From CAWIJK01 sp963836375 (GTDB lineage: Bacteria > Actinomycetota > Acidimicrobiia > Acidimicrobiales > RAAP-2), in NCBI GenBank assembly GCA_963836375.1, contig CAWIJK010000002.1:372001-436000 (forward strand): a DNA stretch of 64,000 bases, written 5' to 3'. Numbering within the stretch: the stretch's first letter is position 1; each line of letters opens with the position of its first letter. The translations under genes were made by a program, and so were the position numbers. This document shows positions 34,345 through 43,717 of this stretch, piece after piece. Under the pieces are notes generated by a model. The model made no database searches. It was not told where the DNA came from and saw only the letters and a list, made by a program, of their open reading frames with translations.

Positions 34345-35529
34345 TTACGGGGTGATGCCGGCAGCCGTGCAGTCGTTGGCGTACGTCCCGGCGCAGAGTT
34401 GGGCCGCCGGCACGAAGTTGTCCTTGATGACCGTGGCGTTCATGTTCTTGGTCGTCACCCATTCGGGCGTCTCAAGCACCGACGCAACCTTGGCCCCGGT
34501 CGTTGTGTCCTTCGTGTTTCCGTTGACGAGGCTGCTGGGCGGTGTCTTGCCGGCTCGGAGGTATAGGGCGAGCGCAGTTGCCGCCTGGGCTTCGAGGTAG
34601 ATGGGCTTGTAAACCGTCCCGCACTGGTACCCGGAGAGCACGTTGTCGAGTCCCGTCAGCGTGGCGTCCTGGCCGGTGAGCGGGAAGGTCTTCGGCTGCA
34701 CGTGGAGCGACTGCAGGTAGGTGATGATCGGTGCCGTCGTCTCATCGTTCGGGGTCACCGCTGAGTTGATATTGGAGTGGGCGGTGTAGGCCTCCTGGAA
34801 CTCAGTCTCGGCGGTCGGCGGGTCCCACGTGTCGGCGGTGCTGACGACGTGGACCCACTTGCCGGACTGGAAGTACGGGTCGATGACCGAGTTGTAACCC
34901 TGGGCGAAGAGCGTGGCGTTGTTGTCCGTCGCCGCACCGTGCATGACCGCGACCTGAGGCTTACTCACGTGCCAGGCGGCCACACATGCGGCGAAGCCCT
35001 TGCCGATCAGCTTGCCGACGGTGACGTTGTTGAAGCTCACGTAGTACTTGCGGCTTCCACCGAGGGTCAGACGGTCGTAGTCGATCACGGGAACGCCGTG
35101 GGACTTGGCATAGTTCTCAATCGAGGCGCCTACCCCAGAGTCGAGAGGGTCCACCAACAAGACGGTGGCGCCATTGGTGATGTCGGTCTGGGCATCGGTC
35201 AGCTGAGTGGCGTCGCTGCCCAGCGCATTCTGGATGATGATGTCCGATGTCGAGAGACCAGCGGCGACCAGCGCTCTTTGGATGTCCGGAGCATCGAACT
35301 CGACATAACGGGTCGAACTGACGGTGTCAGGAAGAATTGCGGCAACCTTGCCCTTTCCCTCCTTGGTCAGCCCCTGGAGCGACTTCATCGCCACGAAGCT
35401 GTTGTTGAACGAGGACACCGAAATGCTCGGCGTCGGTGACGAGGCTCCGGCGGAACTGACCGGTATCGTCACTGCCAAAGCGAGGGCGGCACCGATCCCC
35501 CCGATGCCAACCATCTTTGCTGTGCGCAC
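34345..35529 (-). CDS. Sugar ABC transporter substrate-binding protein
   Basis: 394 residues from GTG 35529, preceded by AGGAGG 6 bases upstream. A signal sequence (MVGIGGIGAALALAVTIPVSSAGA) leads into a periplasmic-binding type I fold like XylF/ChvE: KVAAILPDTVSSTRYVEFDAPDIQRAL, GATVLLVDPLDS, VPVIDYDRL, and hinge parts AAVMHGAATDNNATLFAQGY and FPLTGQDATLTGLDNVL. The DTVSSTRY(V)EFD N-terminal pattern is as in xylose/glucose-type binding proteins. It is the first gene of the operon, exported to bind sugar outside the membrane. Confidence 0.9.
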   Translation of the reverse strand: MRTAKMVGIGGIGAALALAVTIPVSSAGASSPTPSISVSSFNNSFVAMKSLQGLTKEGKGKVAAILPDTVSSTRYVEFDAPDIQRALVAAGLSTSDIIIQNALGSDATQLTDAQTDITNGATVLLVDPLDSGVGASIENYAKSHGVPVIDYDRLTLGGSRKYYVSFNNVTVGKLIGKGFAACVAAWHVSKPQVAVMHGAATDNNATLFAQGYNSVIDPYFQSGKWVHVVSTADTWDPPTAETEFQEAYTAHSNINSAVTPNDETTAPIITYLQSLHVQPKTFPLTGQDATLTGLDNVLSGYQCGTVYKPIYLEAQAATALALYLRAGKTPPSSLVNGNTKDTTTGAKVASVLETPEWVTTKNMNATVIKDNFVPAAQLCAGTYANDCTAAGITP

Positions 35530-35631
35530 AGTTCTCCTCCTGTTCGGACCCTCCCGGATCCGTCCTGTCCGATCGGACAAGGGCCTGCCCCCGTCCCCGA
35601 GGTCGTACGACCACCGCGCGAGTTACCCCAC

Positions 35632-35647
35632 TTTACACTTTTGTAAA
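35632..35647. promoter_or_regulatory. Palindrome upstream of the sugar importer operon
   Basis: TTTACA (35632-35637), CTTT, TGTAAA (35642-35647) is a perfect inverted repeat about 100 bases before the binding-protein start, in otherwise GC-rich DNA. It may be the operator of a LacI/ROK or GntR-type sugar repressor not present in the window. Confidence 0.5.
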
Positions 35648-35659
35648 CATTCTGTGAAG

Positions 35660-36272
35660 AAGCCTCGGATCTCTTCAACATGGTTGCGGAGCCGGTCCAC
35701 CGTGACCAGAGTCCAAGGTCCCATGCCCGACCCGAGCACAGACGGCGAGGACCCGATGGGTGCAGGTGTCGCCGTGACGAGTGTCAGCACCCGGGGCCTG
35801 ATCATGAGCATCCGGGGCCTGCCTTTCGACGCTCGCGCCCGGGGAGTTTCGGCGGCCGAGCCGAAGCTGGCGGTCGGCGACGTGGCGCCAGCTCCTGCCC
35901 CGCTCGCGTGAGGAAAGGCACGAAGGGAGAAGGGAGAAGGGAAGGAAGAAGACGGCCCAACGGGCGCAGGTCAGTGGTCGCCTGCGGCGTCTGGGGCTGA
36001 GGACTACAGCGACTTCCGCCGCGATTCCGCCGCAACCAATCGCTCAACAGCCCCAAACGCGGCAGGCGCAGACGACTGGTGGCCGACGTGAATGGCCACG
36101 GACGAAACCTGGCAACACTGCTCCCGCCCCCGCCATCGGCCCTTTGCCCCCTCCGCCTCCGACCACCTTCGCGCACTGCGGGGGCGAAACCGTTGGGTCT
36201 CGGTTGCCAATGGGTGGCTCGTTGTTCACCAGCGGAGGATCCGTTGACGACGGCGAAGGACGACGGTGCCGG
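35660..36272. other. Intergenic region without recognised gene
   Basis: About 600 bases between the sugar operon and the glycosyltransferase stop. Frames are open because of composition only (Arg/Gly/Pro-rich). A purine-rich patch GAAGGGAGAAGGGAGAAGGGAAGGAAGAAG occurs at about 35916-35950. No promoter or gene could be supported. Confidence 0.4.
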
Positions 36273-37736
36273 TCAGACCCGCCGAAGTCGCCATTGGGTC
36301 AGCATTTCGGACAGACCGGCGTACGACGATGGCGTGTCGAGGGTGAAGACCCCGGCGCACATCGCGTGACCGAGAATCTCTGCTCGGACCCGTGGATCGC
36401 CGTCCGAGGCTGCTGCCCACCAACAGAACGGAGCCCTGAGGTCGCCGAGAACTTCCGCGTCGTCAGTGGCCGTGCGTTGGTCCATGAGCAGGACGAGATC
36501 AGGCCTGAACCTGCCGACCGCTTCCTCGAGGCTGGCGAACCACTCGCCGTCTTGGTCGGATGCTCCAGTGGACTGGAGCTCACCGGAATAGGCGATGAGT
36601 GCCCCCGAGTCGCGCAGTGTGTTCAGTTCGTTCTGCGCCTTGTCCTCTAGGAGCGGAAGGGTCGCACTGTGGACGACAAGACGAAGTCCTCTCGTCGTGT
36701 GCACCCTCGCTCGGATGGCCCGGGTGGACTTCAGGCTCTTGATCGATTGAGACAAGCGGGCTGGGGACATCGACGTGTAGATGCACGCAACGGCGGGGAG
36801 CTCGAGGGGAGCGCGACGGGCCGTCACCCTCAGAGCGACATCCCAGTCATGGGCGGCGGAGAGTGTCTGGTCCTGACGTGCCCCGGGAAGTCCCGCTCGA
36901 TGGGCGAAGACGTTCTGATCGATGAAGCTGGCCCGTTCGAGATGCTCGCGGTCATAGGGAGGAAATTCAATCGAGGGGAGGGCCCCGCCAGCAAAGGGAC
37001 TCGTCTGGTCGTCCTCGAGGATCCGGGCGCCGTAGAGCGACTCGGTCTCGGTCCAGCGGTTGAACGCCCAGGCGACGGCCTTGAGCCAACCGGGATGCAT
37101 GAGATTGTCGTCGTCGAGGTAGGTGATCAGGTCGCCGGTGGCCGCGTCGAGGCCGACATTCCGGGCCGCACCGGCCCCGGTGCCAGGTCCCTCGAGTGCA
37201 ACGAGTTTGGGCTGGACTGACCCGATCAACCACTCATGGGTGTCGTCGTCACTGGCGTCGTCGACGACCAGCAGTTCCCAATTGGAATACGTCTGTGAGC
37301 AAACCGAGGCGACGGCCCGCTCGAGCCACCGGCGCCGATTCTTTGTTGGCACGATGACACTGATCATGAGGTCCTCGGGGACCTGTGCCAGCGCCAGAAA
37401 GGCCATGACTGTCCAGATCTTCGCTTGACGTTCGAGGCGACCGGTCGGATCGAGGAGTCGTGCCGCATCGTCATTGCGTTGTAGCTCTGGCGACCCGGTC
37501 GGCGGGCGGGAGCTGGTCGCGCTGACCGTCTGGACGGTGGCCGTCATCCACTTCTGCAGGTCGGCGAGCCAGGCGCCGTGACCCACCAGTGAGGCAGCGT
37601 GGCCGTCGAGAACCTCGCTCTGTCCGTCCAGTCGAAGGAGGACCTTCTGGAGAGCTGCCTCCAGGTCGTCAAGGCGTTGCCGCGCACCGCCTCCGTCGGC
37701 GGGACGTGCCTCGCCTGGATCCGTCGCACCGGCCAC
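36273..37736 (-). CDS. Family 2 glycosyltransferase
   Basis: 487 residues. An N-terminal ~110-residue helical region (LDDLEAALQKVLLRLDGQ, probably coiled coil) precedes the GT2 (GT-A) catalytic domain: MISVIVPTKNRRRWLERAVASV at about 124-145, the nucleotide-binding VVDDASDDDT, and DXD-type YLDDDN near 205. A C-terminal ~180-residue extension (RPDLVLLMDQRTA, DTPSSYAGLSEML) is unassigned. It would add a sugar to a cell-surface polymer or lipid. The start at 37736 lacks a clear ribosome binding site. Confidence 0.82.
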   Translation of the reverse strand: MAGATDPGEARPADGGGARQRLDDLEAALQKVLLRLDGQSEVLDGHAASLVGHGAWLADLQKWMTATVQTVSATSSRPPTGSPELQRNDDAARLLDPTGRLERQAKIWTVMAFLALAQVPEDLMISVIVPTKNRRRWLERAVASVCSQTYSNWELLVVDDASDDDTHEWLIGSVQPKLVALEGPGTGAGAARNVGLDAATGDLITYLDDDNLMHPGWLKAVAWAFNRWTETESLYGARILEDDQTSPFAGGALPSIEFPPYDREHLERASFIDQNVFAHRAGLPGARQDQTLSAAHDWDVALRVTARRAPLELPAVACIYTSMSPARLSQSIKSLKSTRAIRARVHTTRGLRLVVHSATLPLLEDKAQNELNTLRDSGALIAYSGELQSTGASDQDGEWFASLEEAVGRFRPDLVLLMDQRTATDDAEVLGDLRAPFCWWAAASDGDPRVRAEILGHAMCAGVFTLDTPSSYAGLSEMLTQWRLRRV

Positions 37737-37888
37737 CGTCCAATGATGCCTGAAGGCCGATCCGGTGGGAAGCGGAGGTGCCGTGTCCTCTTCTCGTACC
37801 GACGACCGGGGCGGCGGGTCCGACCTCCGGTGGACGTGGGATGATGGTCGGGTCAGGCCCGACGACCGTCGGGACTTGAAAGGTTGCC

Positions 37889-39085
37889 ATGAGCAGCAGA
37901 CAACCGGTCGCCGACTGGGCCACCGACTTCGACGTCCTCGACCCCCGGTACGTGGCCGACCCGTTCCCGGTATGGGACGACCTGCGCGAGCGTTGCCCGG
38001 TGGCCCACACGGCGCGTCGGGGGAGCACGTGGCTCCCGACCCGCTATGACGACGTGAGTGCGCTGGCCCACGACGTGGAGCACTTCAGCTCGCTCAAGAT
38101 CCTGGTCATTCCTGACGACGACCCCGCCGACGGCCCCCTCCCCTACGGCGTCCCTCCCATCTCGGCCGACCCACCCCTGCACACTTGGACTCGCCGCCTC
38201 CTGCTGCCCTGGTTCTCACATCGCCGGGTCGACGGCTACGAGGCCATGACCCGCCAGCTGTGTGCCGGCCTCGTCGAGGGTTTCGCCCGTTCCGGGTCGG
38301 CCGATGCCGCCGCCGACTACGCCCAGCAGATACCGGTGCGGGTCATCGCCCATATCCTGGGCGTCCCGAGCGAGCTCTCCGACACGTTCACCGGGTGGGT
38401 CCGGGACGTCTTGGAGTTCGCCGAGGACCCCGAACGGCGCCAGCGCGGTCGAGAGGGGATCTTCGAGTTCCTGGTCGACCAGGTGGACCGTCGCCGGTCG
38501 TCGCCGGGTGACGATCTCCTGAGCGAGCTGCTGCACACCGAGGTGGACGGGGCCCCGCTCGACGAGAGCCTCGTCCTGGGCAGCGCCGCCCTCGTCCTCA
38601 TCGCCGGGGTCGACACGACTTGGAGCGCCATCGGATCCTCGCTCTGGCACCTGGCCACCCATCCCGAGGACCGCAAGCGCCTGGTTGCGGAACCCGACTT
38701 GATGCCGCTGGCCCTCGAAGAGCTGTTGCGGGCCTACTCGCCGGTGACGATGGCCCGGGTGGTCACCGAGGACGTCGAGTTCTCCGGGTGTCCGATGAGG
38801 GCCGGCGACAAGGTGCTGATGAACTTCCCCGCGGCCAACAGGGACCCGGAGGTGTTCATCGATGCCGACAGGGTGATCCTCGACCGGGCGGTCAACCGCC
38901 ACGTGGCCTTCGGATCGGGCATCCATCGTTGCGCCGGCTCCAACCTGGCCCGAATGGAGCTGCGGGTGGCCCTCGAAGAGTGGCTCCGGAGGATCCCCGA
39001 CTTCGAGCTCGCCGACGGCCGGGAGGTCGAATGGGCCGGGGGCCAGGTCCGGGGGCCCAGGGTGCTGCCGGTGGTGTTCGGATGA
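37889..39085 (+). CDS. Cytochrome P450
   Basis: 398-residue class I bacterial P450. Signature parts: PVWDDLRERCPVAHT at the N-terminus, SADPPLHTWTRRLLLPWFS, I-helix AGVDTTWSA near 235-245, ExxR in LEELLRAYSP, and heme loop FGSGIHRCAGSNLAR with Cys348 as iron ligand. The substrate is unknown, but the neighbouring ferredoxin supplies electrons. The ATG at 37889 is 8 bases after GAAAGG. The stop overlaps the ferredoxin start. Confidence 0.93.
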   Translation: MSSRQPVADWATDFDVLDPRYVADPFPVWDDLRERCPVAHTARRGSTWLPTRYDDVSALAHDVEHFSSLKILVIPDDDPADGPLPYGVPPISADPPLHTWTRRLLLPWFSHRRVDGYEAMTRQLCAGLVEGFARSGSADAAADYAQQIPVRVIAHILGVPSELSDTFTGWVRDVLEFAEDPERRQRGREGIFEFLVDQVDRRRSSPGDDLLSELLHTEVDGAPLDESLVLGSAALVLIAGVDTTWSAIGSSLWHLATHPEDRKRLVAEPDLMPLALEELLRAYSPVTMARVVTEDVEFSGCPMRAGDKVLMNFPAANRDPEVFIDADRVILDRAVNRHVAFGSGIHRCAGSNLARMELRVALEEWLRRIPDFELADGREVEWAGGQVRGPRVLPVVFG

Positions 39086-39279
39086 GGATCGTCGTCGATC
39101 CGTCGAAGTGCCAAGGTCATGCCCGCTGTTACGGGCTGGCTCCGAGTCTCTTCGACATCGACGACTACGGCCTCTCGACGGTCGTGGGGGATGGCACCGT
39201 GCCGAGCGAATTGGAGGATCAGGCACGCCTGGCCATCGCCAACTGCCCCGAGTACGCCATTTCCGAAGTCGCCGACTGA
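39082..39279 (+). CDS. [3Fe-4S]-type ferredoxin, electron donor of the P450
   Basis: 65 residues. Cluster residues: Cys10 and Cys16 in C-x2-H-x2-C (CQGHARC) and Cys55 before Pro (NCPEY), so the second ligand of the usual CxxCxxC is His13. Such CxxHxxC ferredoxins with a 3Fe-4S cluster pair with P450s in mycobacteria and relatives. ATG overlaps the P450 stop (ATGA), so it is made with the P450 as one unit. The ferredoxin reductase is not nearby. Confidence 0.92.
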   Translation: MRIVVDPSKCQGHARCYGLAPSLFDIDDYGLSTVVGDGTVPSELEDQARLAIANCPEYAISEVAD

Positions 39280-39523
39280 TCGCCACGCCCGAACTGGCCC
39301 CGACCGGGCCCGGGGGTGCCCTATCGTGCTGGAGGGGCCTCGCCGGGCGACCCACGCGGCCCGATTCCGAGCGGGACGTAGCGGACCGCCCGGGCGCAGT
39401 CGGGACGACGAGGCGGAGAGCGAGGTCGGCGAGGCGTGGGAGCGGTCCGAGGCGGCAGACAGACCGGTTCCCGGCGACGGCTGCCGGCGTCGGTGGGGTC
39501 GGGAGCGGGTCGGGTGACCGGTG

Positions 39524-40267
39524 ATGCTGGGACTGCCTGACAGCGTCCGGGGCTGCCTGTTCGACATGGACGGGGTCCTGACCCGGACCGCAGTCGTGCA
39601 CGCCGGTGCCTGGAAGACGATGTTCGACGATTTCTTGAGCACCTGGGGTCAGCGCACCGGGCAGGTCTTCGCCCCCTTCGATGCCGGTGAGGACTACGAC
39701 CGCTACGTGGACGGGCGATCTCGGGAGGACGGCACCCGCACCTTCCTCTCTTCTCGGGTGATCACCTTGCCGGAAGGGGAGGACACCGACCCCCCCGACG
39801 CCCTGACCGTGCGGGGTCTGGGGAACCGCAAGAACAACCTGGTGCTCGAGGCGATCGCCCGCGACGGTGTCGACGTGTATCCGGACTCGATCGACTACGT
39901 GCGGGCCGCCCGGGGCAAGGGCCTCCGGCGCGCCGTGGTCTCGTCGAGCGCCAACGCCGCCCAGGTGCTCGAGGCGGCTGGCATCACCGATCTCTTCGAG
40001 GCCCTGATCGACGGCACCGTGGCCGCCGCGCGCCATCTCGACGGCAAGCCGTCACCGGCCCTCTACCTGGCCGGCGCAGAGGTGCTGGGACTGAGCGCCG
40101 GGGAGTCGGCCGTCTTCGAGGACGCCCTGGCGGGTGTGGAGGCGGGCCGGGCCGGCGGCTTCGCCGCGGTCGTGGGCGTCGACCGGGTCGGCCAGGCTGA
40201 CGAACTGCGCGCCCACGGAGCCGACCTGGTGGTGAGCGGGCTGGGCGAGCTTCTGGAGCGCTCGTGA
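39524..40267 (+). CDS. HAD hydrolase, beta-phosphoglucomutase-like
   Basis: 247 residues. HAD motif 1 FDMDGVLT with nucleophile Asp14 and Asp16; motif 2 VVSSSANA; motif 3 Lys in GKPSPALYL; motif 4 VFEDALAGVEAG, typical of beta-phosphoglucomutase. The enzyme would convert beta-glucose 1-phosphate to glucose 6-phosphate. The GH65 gene starts 4 bases before its stop, and GH65 phosphorylases release beta-glucose 1-phosphate, so the two form a pathway. A long (~55-residue) cap domain insertion (QVFAPFDAGEDYDRYVDGRS) is normal for this group. Confidence 0.92.
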   Translation: MLGLPDSVRGCLFDMDGVLTRTAVVHAGAWKTMFDDFLSTWGQRTGQVFAPFDAGEDYDRYVDGRSREDGTRTFLSSRVITLPEGEDTDPPDALTVRGLGNRKNNLVLEAIARDGVDVYPDSIDYVRAARGKGLRRAVVSSSANAAQVLEAAGITDLFEALIDGTVAAARHLDGKPSPALYLAGAEVLGLSAGESAVFEDALAGVEAGRAGGFAAVVGVDRVGQADELRAHGADLVVSGLGELLERS

Positions 40268-42633
40268 TCGAGCATCCGGCGTTCACCGTCGAACCGTGGG
40301 CCGTGCGCGAGTCGGAGCTCAATCTCGAGGTGCTGGCCCAGTCTGAGTCGGTGTTCGCGCTCTCCAACGGGCATATCGGCATCCGGGGAAATCTGGACGA
40401 GGGCGAGCCCTACGGGCTGCCGGGCACCTATCTGAATTCGGTGTACGAGTTGCGGCCACTACCGCACCCCGAAGGGGGTTTCGGCTATCCCGAGTCGGGG
40501 CAGACGGTGATCAACGTCACCAACGGCAAGGTCATCCGGCTGCTGGTCAACGACGAGCCGTTCGATGTCCGCTACGGCACCCTGAACGAGCACGAGCGGA
40601 ACCTCGACATGCGCAGCGGGACGCTTCGTCGCGACGTCCAGTGGACCTCGCCGGCGGGCTGCCCGATCAAGATCACCTCCACCCGCCTGGTGTCGTTCAC
40701 CCACCGCTCGGTGGCCGCCTTCAGTTACCAGGTGGAGCCGGTCGATGCCGCCGTCCGGGTGGTCCTCCAATCCGAGTTGGTGGCCAACGAGACCCTGCCG
40801 GATCTGGGGCGGGATCCGAGGACGGCGGCCGTCCTCGAAGCGCCGTTGCTGCTCGAGGAGGTCACCTCGCGCGACGCCATGGCGGTGATGGTGCACCGGA
40901 CCCGGGCCAGCGGGTTGCGGGTGGCCTCGGGCATGGATCATGAGATTGACGGGCCGGAGGGAACCCAGATCGTGCCGGACGGTGCCGGCGACGTCAGCCG
41001 CATCACCGTCGCCGCTCGCCTGGCCCCGGGCCAGAGCCTGCGGTTGGTGAAGCTCGTGGCCTACGGGTGGTCGAGCCGCCGGTCCCGCCCGGCGCTCCAC
41101 GATCAGGTGGTGGCCGCGCTGGCCGACGCCCGGCTCACCGGCTGGGACGGCCTGCTGGCCGACCAACGCCGGTTCCTCGACGAGTTCTGGGAGGGGGCCG
41201 ACGTGGAGGTCCACGGCGATCCGGAGGTGCAACAGGCCGTGCGCTTCGGTCTCTTCCACGTCTTGCAGTCCGGCGCCCGGGCCGAACAGCGGCCGATCGC
41301 CGCCAAGGGCCTGACCGGCCCCGGTTATGACGGCCACACCTTCTGGGACACCGAGACGTTCGTGCTCCCCGTCCTCAGCTACACCCATCCGACCGCTGCC
41401 GCCGAGGCCCTGCGCTGGCGTCAGCTGATCCTCCCGACGGCCGAGGTGCACGCGGGACGGTTGGGACTTGGCGGGGCCGCCTTCCCGTGGCGGACGATCC
41501 GGGGGGAGGAGTGCTCGGGGTACTGGCCGGCCGGCACCGCGGCCTTCCACATCAACGCCGACATCGCCGACGCCGTGCTCCGCTACGTGGACGCAACAGG
41601 GGACGAGGTCTTCGAGCGTGAGACTGCGCTGCCCCTCCTGGTGGCCACGGCCCGCCTGTGGCGGAGCCTGGGGCACAACGACATGGACGGGCGCTTCCGG
41701 ATCGACGGGGTCACCGGGCCCGACGAGTACAGCGCGCTGACCGACAACAACGTGTTCACCAACCTGATGGCCCAGCAGAATCTGCAGGCTGCGGCCGAGC
41801 TGGCCGGCCGCCTCCCCGAGGACGCCCGTCACTTCGACGTCACCCCCGAGGAGGCCGCCACCTGGAGGGACGCCGCCGAGTCCATGGTGGTCCCCTGGGA
41901 TGAACGGTTGGGGGTGCACCCCCAGAGTGAAGGATTCACCGACCACGCCCGGTGGGACTTCGCCGCCACTCCCGACGACCGGTACCCCCTGCTTCTCCAC
42001 TACCCGTACTTCGAGCTGTACCGCAAGCAGGTGGTGAAGCAGGCGGACCTCGTCCTGGCCATGCACCTTCGAGGCGATGCCTTCACCAAGGAGCAGAAGG
42101 CCAGGAACTTCGCCTACTACGAGGCGTTGACCGTCCGGGACTCCTCGTTGTCGGCCTGTACGCAGGCGGTGGTGGCGGCCGAGGTCGGCCAGGTGGAGCT
42201 GGCCCACGACTACGTGGCCGAGGCAGCGTTGGTCGACCTCGGGGATCTGAAGCACAACTCGCGGGACGGACTCCATATCGCCTCGATGTCCGGAGCTTGG
42301 ATCGCCCTGGTCATGGGACTCGGAGGCATGCGGGCCGGCGGCGGCACGATCCGCTTCGCGCCGCGGCTGCCGGGCACGATCACCAAGCTGGCGTTCCGGG
42401 TCCGCTACCGGGACCGCCGGCTGCAGATCACCGTCGGTGCCCGGGAGGCGACCTACGAGCTCCTGGCCGGTCCCTCGTTGCCGATCGCCCATCACGGCGA
42501 CGAGTTCGTCCTCGGGGGCGACCCGGTCACCCGCCCGGTCCCCGAGCTCGTGCCTGGCCCCCGCCCGTCACAGCCGGTGGGCCGTGAGCCGGCTCGGCGC
42601 AGCGCCCGGCGCTTCAGGTCCGAGAGCGACTGA
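40264..42633 (+). CDS. Glycoside hydrolase family 65 disaccharide phosphorylase
   Basis: 789 residues; maltose, trehalose or kojibiose phosphorylase type, cleaving with inorganic phosphate. N-terminal beta-sandwich (VFALSNGHIGIRGNLDEG near 30-48), then the (alpha/alpha)6 barrel with GHTFWDTETFVLPVLSY, the catalytic Glu in VTGPDEYSALTDNNVFTN, and DKQVVKQADLVLAMHLRG-like segment. GTG overlaps the HAD stop by 4 bases, so translation is coupled. The disaccharide cannot be assigned by eye. Confidence 0.9.
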   Translation: MIEHPAFTVEPWAVRESELNLEVLAQSESVFALSNGHIGIRGNLDEGEPYGLPGTYLNSVYELRPLPHPEGGFGYPESGQTVINVTNGKVIRLLVNDEPFDVRYGTLNEHERNLDMRSGTLRRDVQWTSPAGCPIKITSTRLVSFTHRSVAAFSYQVEPVDAAVRVVLQSELVANETLPDLGRDPRTAAVLEAPLLLEEVTSRDAMAVMVHRTRASGLRVASGMDHEIDGPEGTQIVPDGAGDVSRITVAARLAPGQSLRLVKLVAYGWSSRRSRPALHDQVVAALADARLTGWDGLLADQRRFLDEFWEGADVEVHGDPEVQQAVRFGLFHVLQSGARAEQRPIAAKGLTGPGYDGHTFWDTETFVLPVLSYTHPTAAAEALRWRQLILPTAEVHAGRLGLGGAAFPWRTIRGEECSGYWPAGTAAFHINADIADAVLRYVDATGDEVFERETALPLLVATARLWRSLGHNDMDGRFRIDGVTGPDEYSALTDNNVFTNLMAQQNLQAAAELAGRLPEDARHFDVTPEEAATWRDAAESMVVPWDERLGVHPQSEGFTDHARWDFAATPDDRYPLLLHYPYFELYRKQVVKQADLVLAMHLRGDAFTKEQKARNFAYYEALTVRDSSLSACTQAVVAAEVGQVELAHDYVAEAALVDLGDLKHNSRDGLHIASMSGAWIALVMGLGGMRAGGGTIRFAPRLPGTITKLAFRVRYRDRRLQITVGAREATYELLAGPSLPIAHHGDEFVLGGDPVTRPVPELVPGPRPSQPVGREPARRSARRFRSESD

Positions 42634-42790
42634 CCACCGGGACCGTCGGTGCCCGTCGCGACGTGTCTCCGACGCGGTGGTGGCCGTCGGGGCCACAGGA
42701 CACTCGTTACAGTGAACGCAGCGAAAGCGACCCTCCCCCCACGGAGTGCGTGGTGTGTCGAGGGCGCCGGCGCTGGGAAGAGGACAATCC

Positions 42791-43717
42791 GTGCCCACCG
42801 TGTCCGTCAAAGGCCTCCGCAAGTCCTATGGCCCCCTCCGTGCCGTCGACGACGTGTCCTTCGCCGTCGAGCGGGGCGAGGTGTTCGCGCTGTTGGGTCC
42901 GAACGGGGCCGGCAAGACGACGACGATCGAGATCCTCGAGGGCTTCTTGGCCCGGGACACCGGCGAGGTCCGGGTCCTCGGCTTCGACCCCGGACAGCGC
43001 CGCCACCAGCGACAGCTCCGCACCAAGGTCGGGGTCGTCCTCCAGGAACTGGCCGTCGAACCCTTCTTCACCGTCCGCCAGGTCCTGGAGCGCAACGCCG
43101 GCTTCTACCCCTCGCCCCGCCCGGTGCAAGAGGTCATCGACCTCGTCGGGCTCTCCGAGAAGGCCGATGCCAGGATCAAGACGCTCTCGGGCGGACAGCA
43201 GCGCCGCCTCGACGTCGGGCTCGGCATCGTCGGCCACCCAGAGTTGCTCTTCCTCGACGAGCCCACGACGGGTCTCGACCCGGCCGCTCGCCGCACCACC
43301 TGGGACCTAATCCGGAACCTGTCGTCGGACGGCACCACCGTTGTGCTCTCGAGCCACTACATGGACGAGGTCGAGGCACTGGCCCAGAGCGTCGCCGTGC
43401 TGGCCCGTGGGCGCATCGTGGCCACCGGATCACCGTCGTCGCTCGGAGGCCGAGATCACGGGAGGGTCACCATCCGTTTCAGCCTCCCCGACGGCGTGGA
43501 GCCCGCTGAGGTGCCCGTCCCGGCGGTCGTGGACGCCGGGAGCGGGGTTGAGATCGTGACCGACGACGAGATCGCCGTGCTGGCCCGGCTCACCAACTGG
43601 GCCCTCGACCGGGGACTCCGGCTTCCCGGCCTCAGCGTCTCGCGGGTGACCCTCGAGGACATCTATCTCGACCTGACCCGCCAGGACGCGCACGAATCCA
43701 CCGGGACGGCTCCATGA
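42791..43717 (+). CDS. ABC-2-type transporter ATP-binding protein
   Basis: 308 residues from GTG 42791. Walker A GPNGAGKT at 36-43, Q-loop VLQELAVEPF, signature LSGGQQRRLDVGLGIVGHPE, Walker B LLFLDEPTTGLDP, switch His in SSHYMDEVEALA. A ~90-residue C-terminal domain (VTIRFSLPDGVEPAEV) is the type found in drug or polyketide exporters of DrrA class. It overlaps the permease start by 4 bases. Confidence 0.93.
   Translation: MPTVSVKGLRKSYGPLRAVDDVSFAVERGEVFALLGPNGAGKTTTIEILEGFLARDTGEVRVLGFDPGQRRHQRQLRTKVGVVLQELAVEPFFTVRQVLERNAGFYPSPRPVQEVIDLVGLSEKADARIKTLSGGQQRRLDVGLGIVGHPELLFLDEPTTGLDPAARRTTWDLIRNLSSDGTTVVLSSHYMDEVEALAQSVAVLARGRIVATGSPSSLGGRDHGRVTIRFSLPDGVEPAEVPVPAVVDAGSGVEIVTDDEIAVLARLTNWALDRGLRLPGLSVSRVTLEDIYLDLTRQDAHESTGTAP

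Noticed and set aside
38216..40036. Open frame of about 600 codons antisense to P450, ferredoxin and HAD genes
   Set aside because: It crosses three well-supported genes and has no protein features of its own.
40459..42495. Open frame of about 680 codons antisense to the GH65 gene
   Set aside because: Caused by GC-rich third codon positions of the phosphorylase gene; no domain, start context or composition of a protein.
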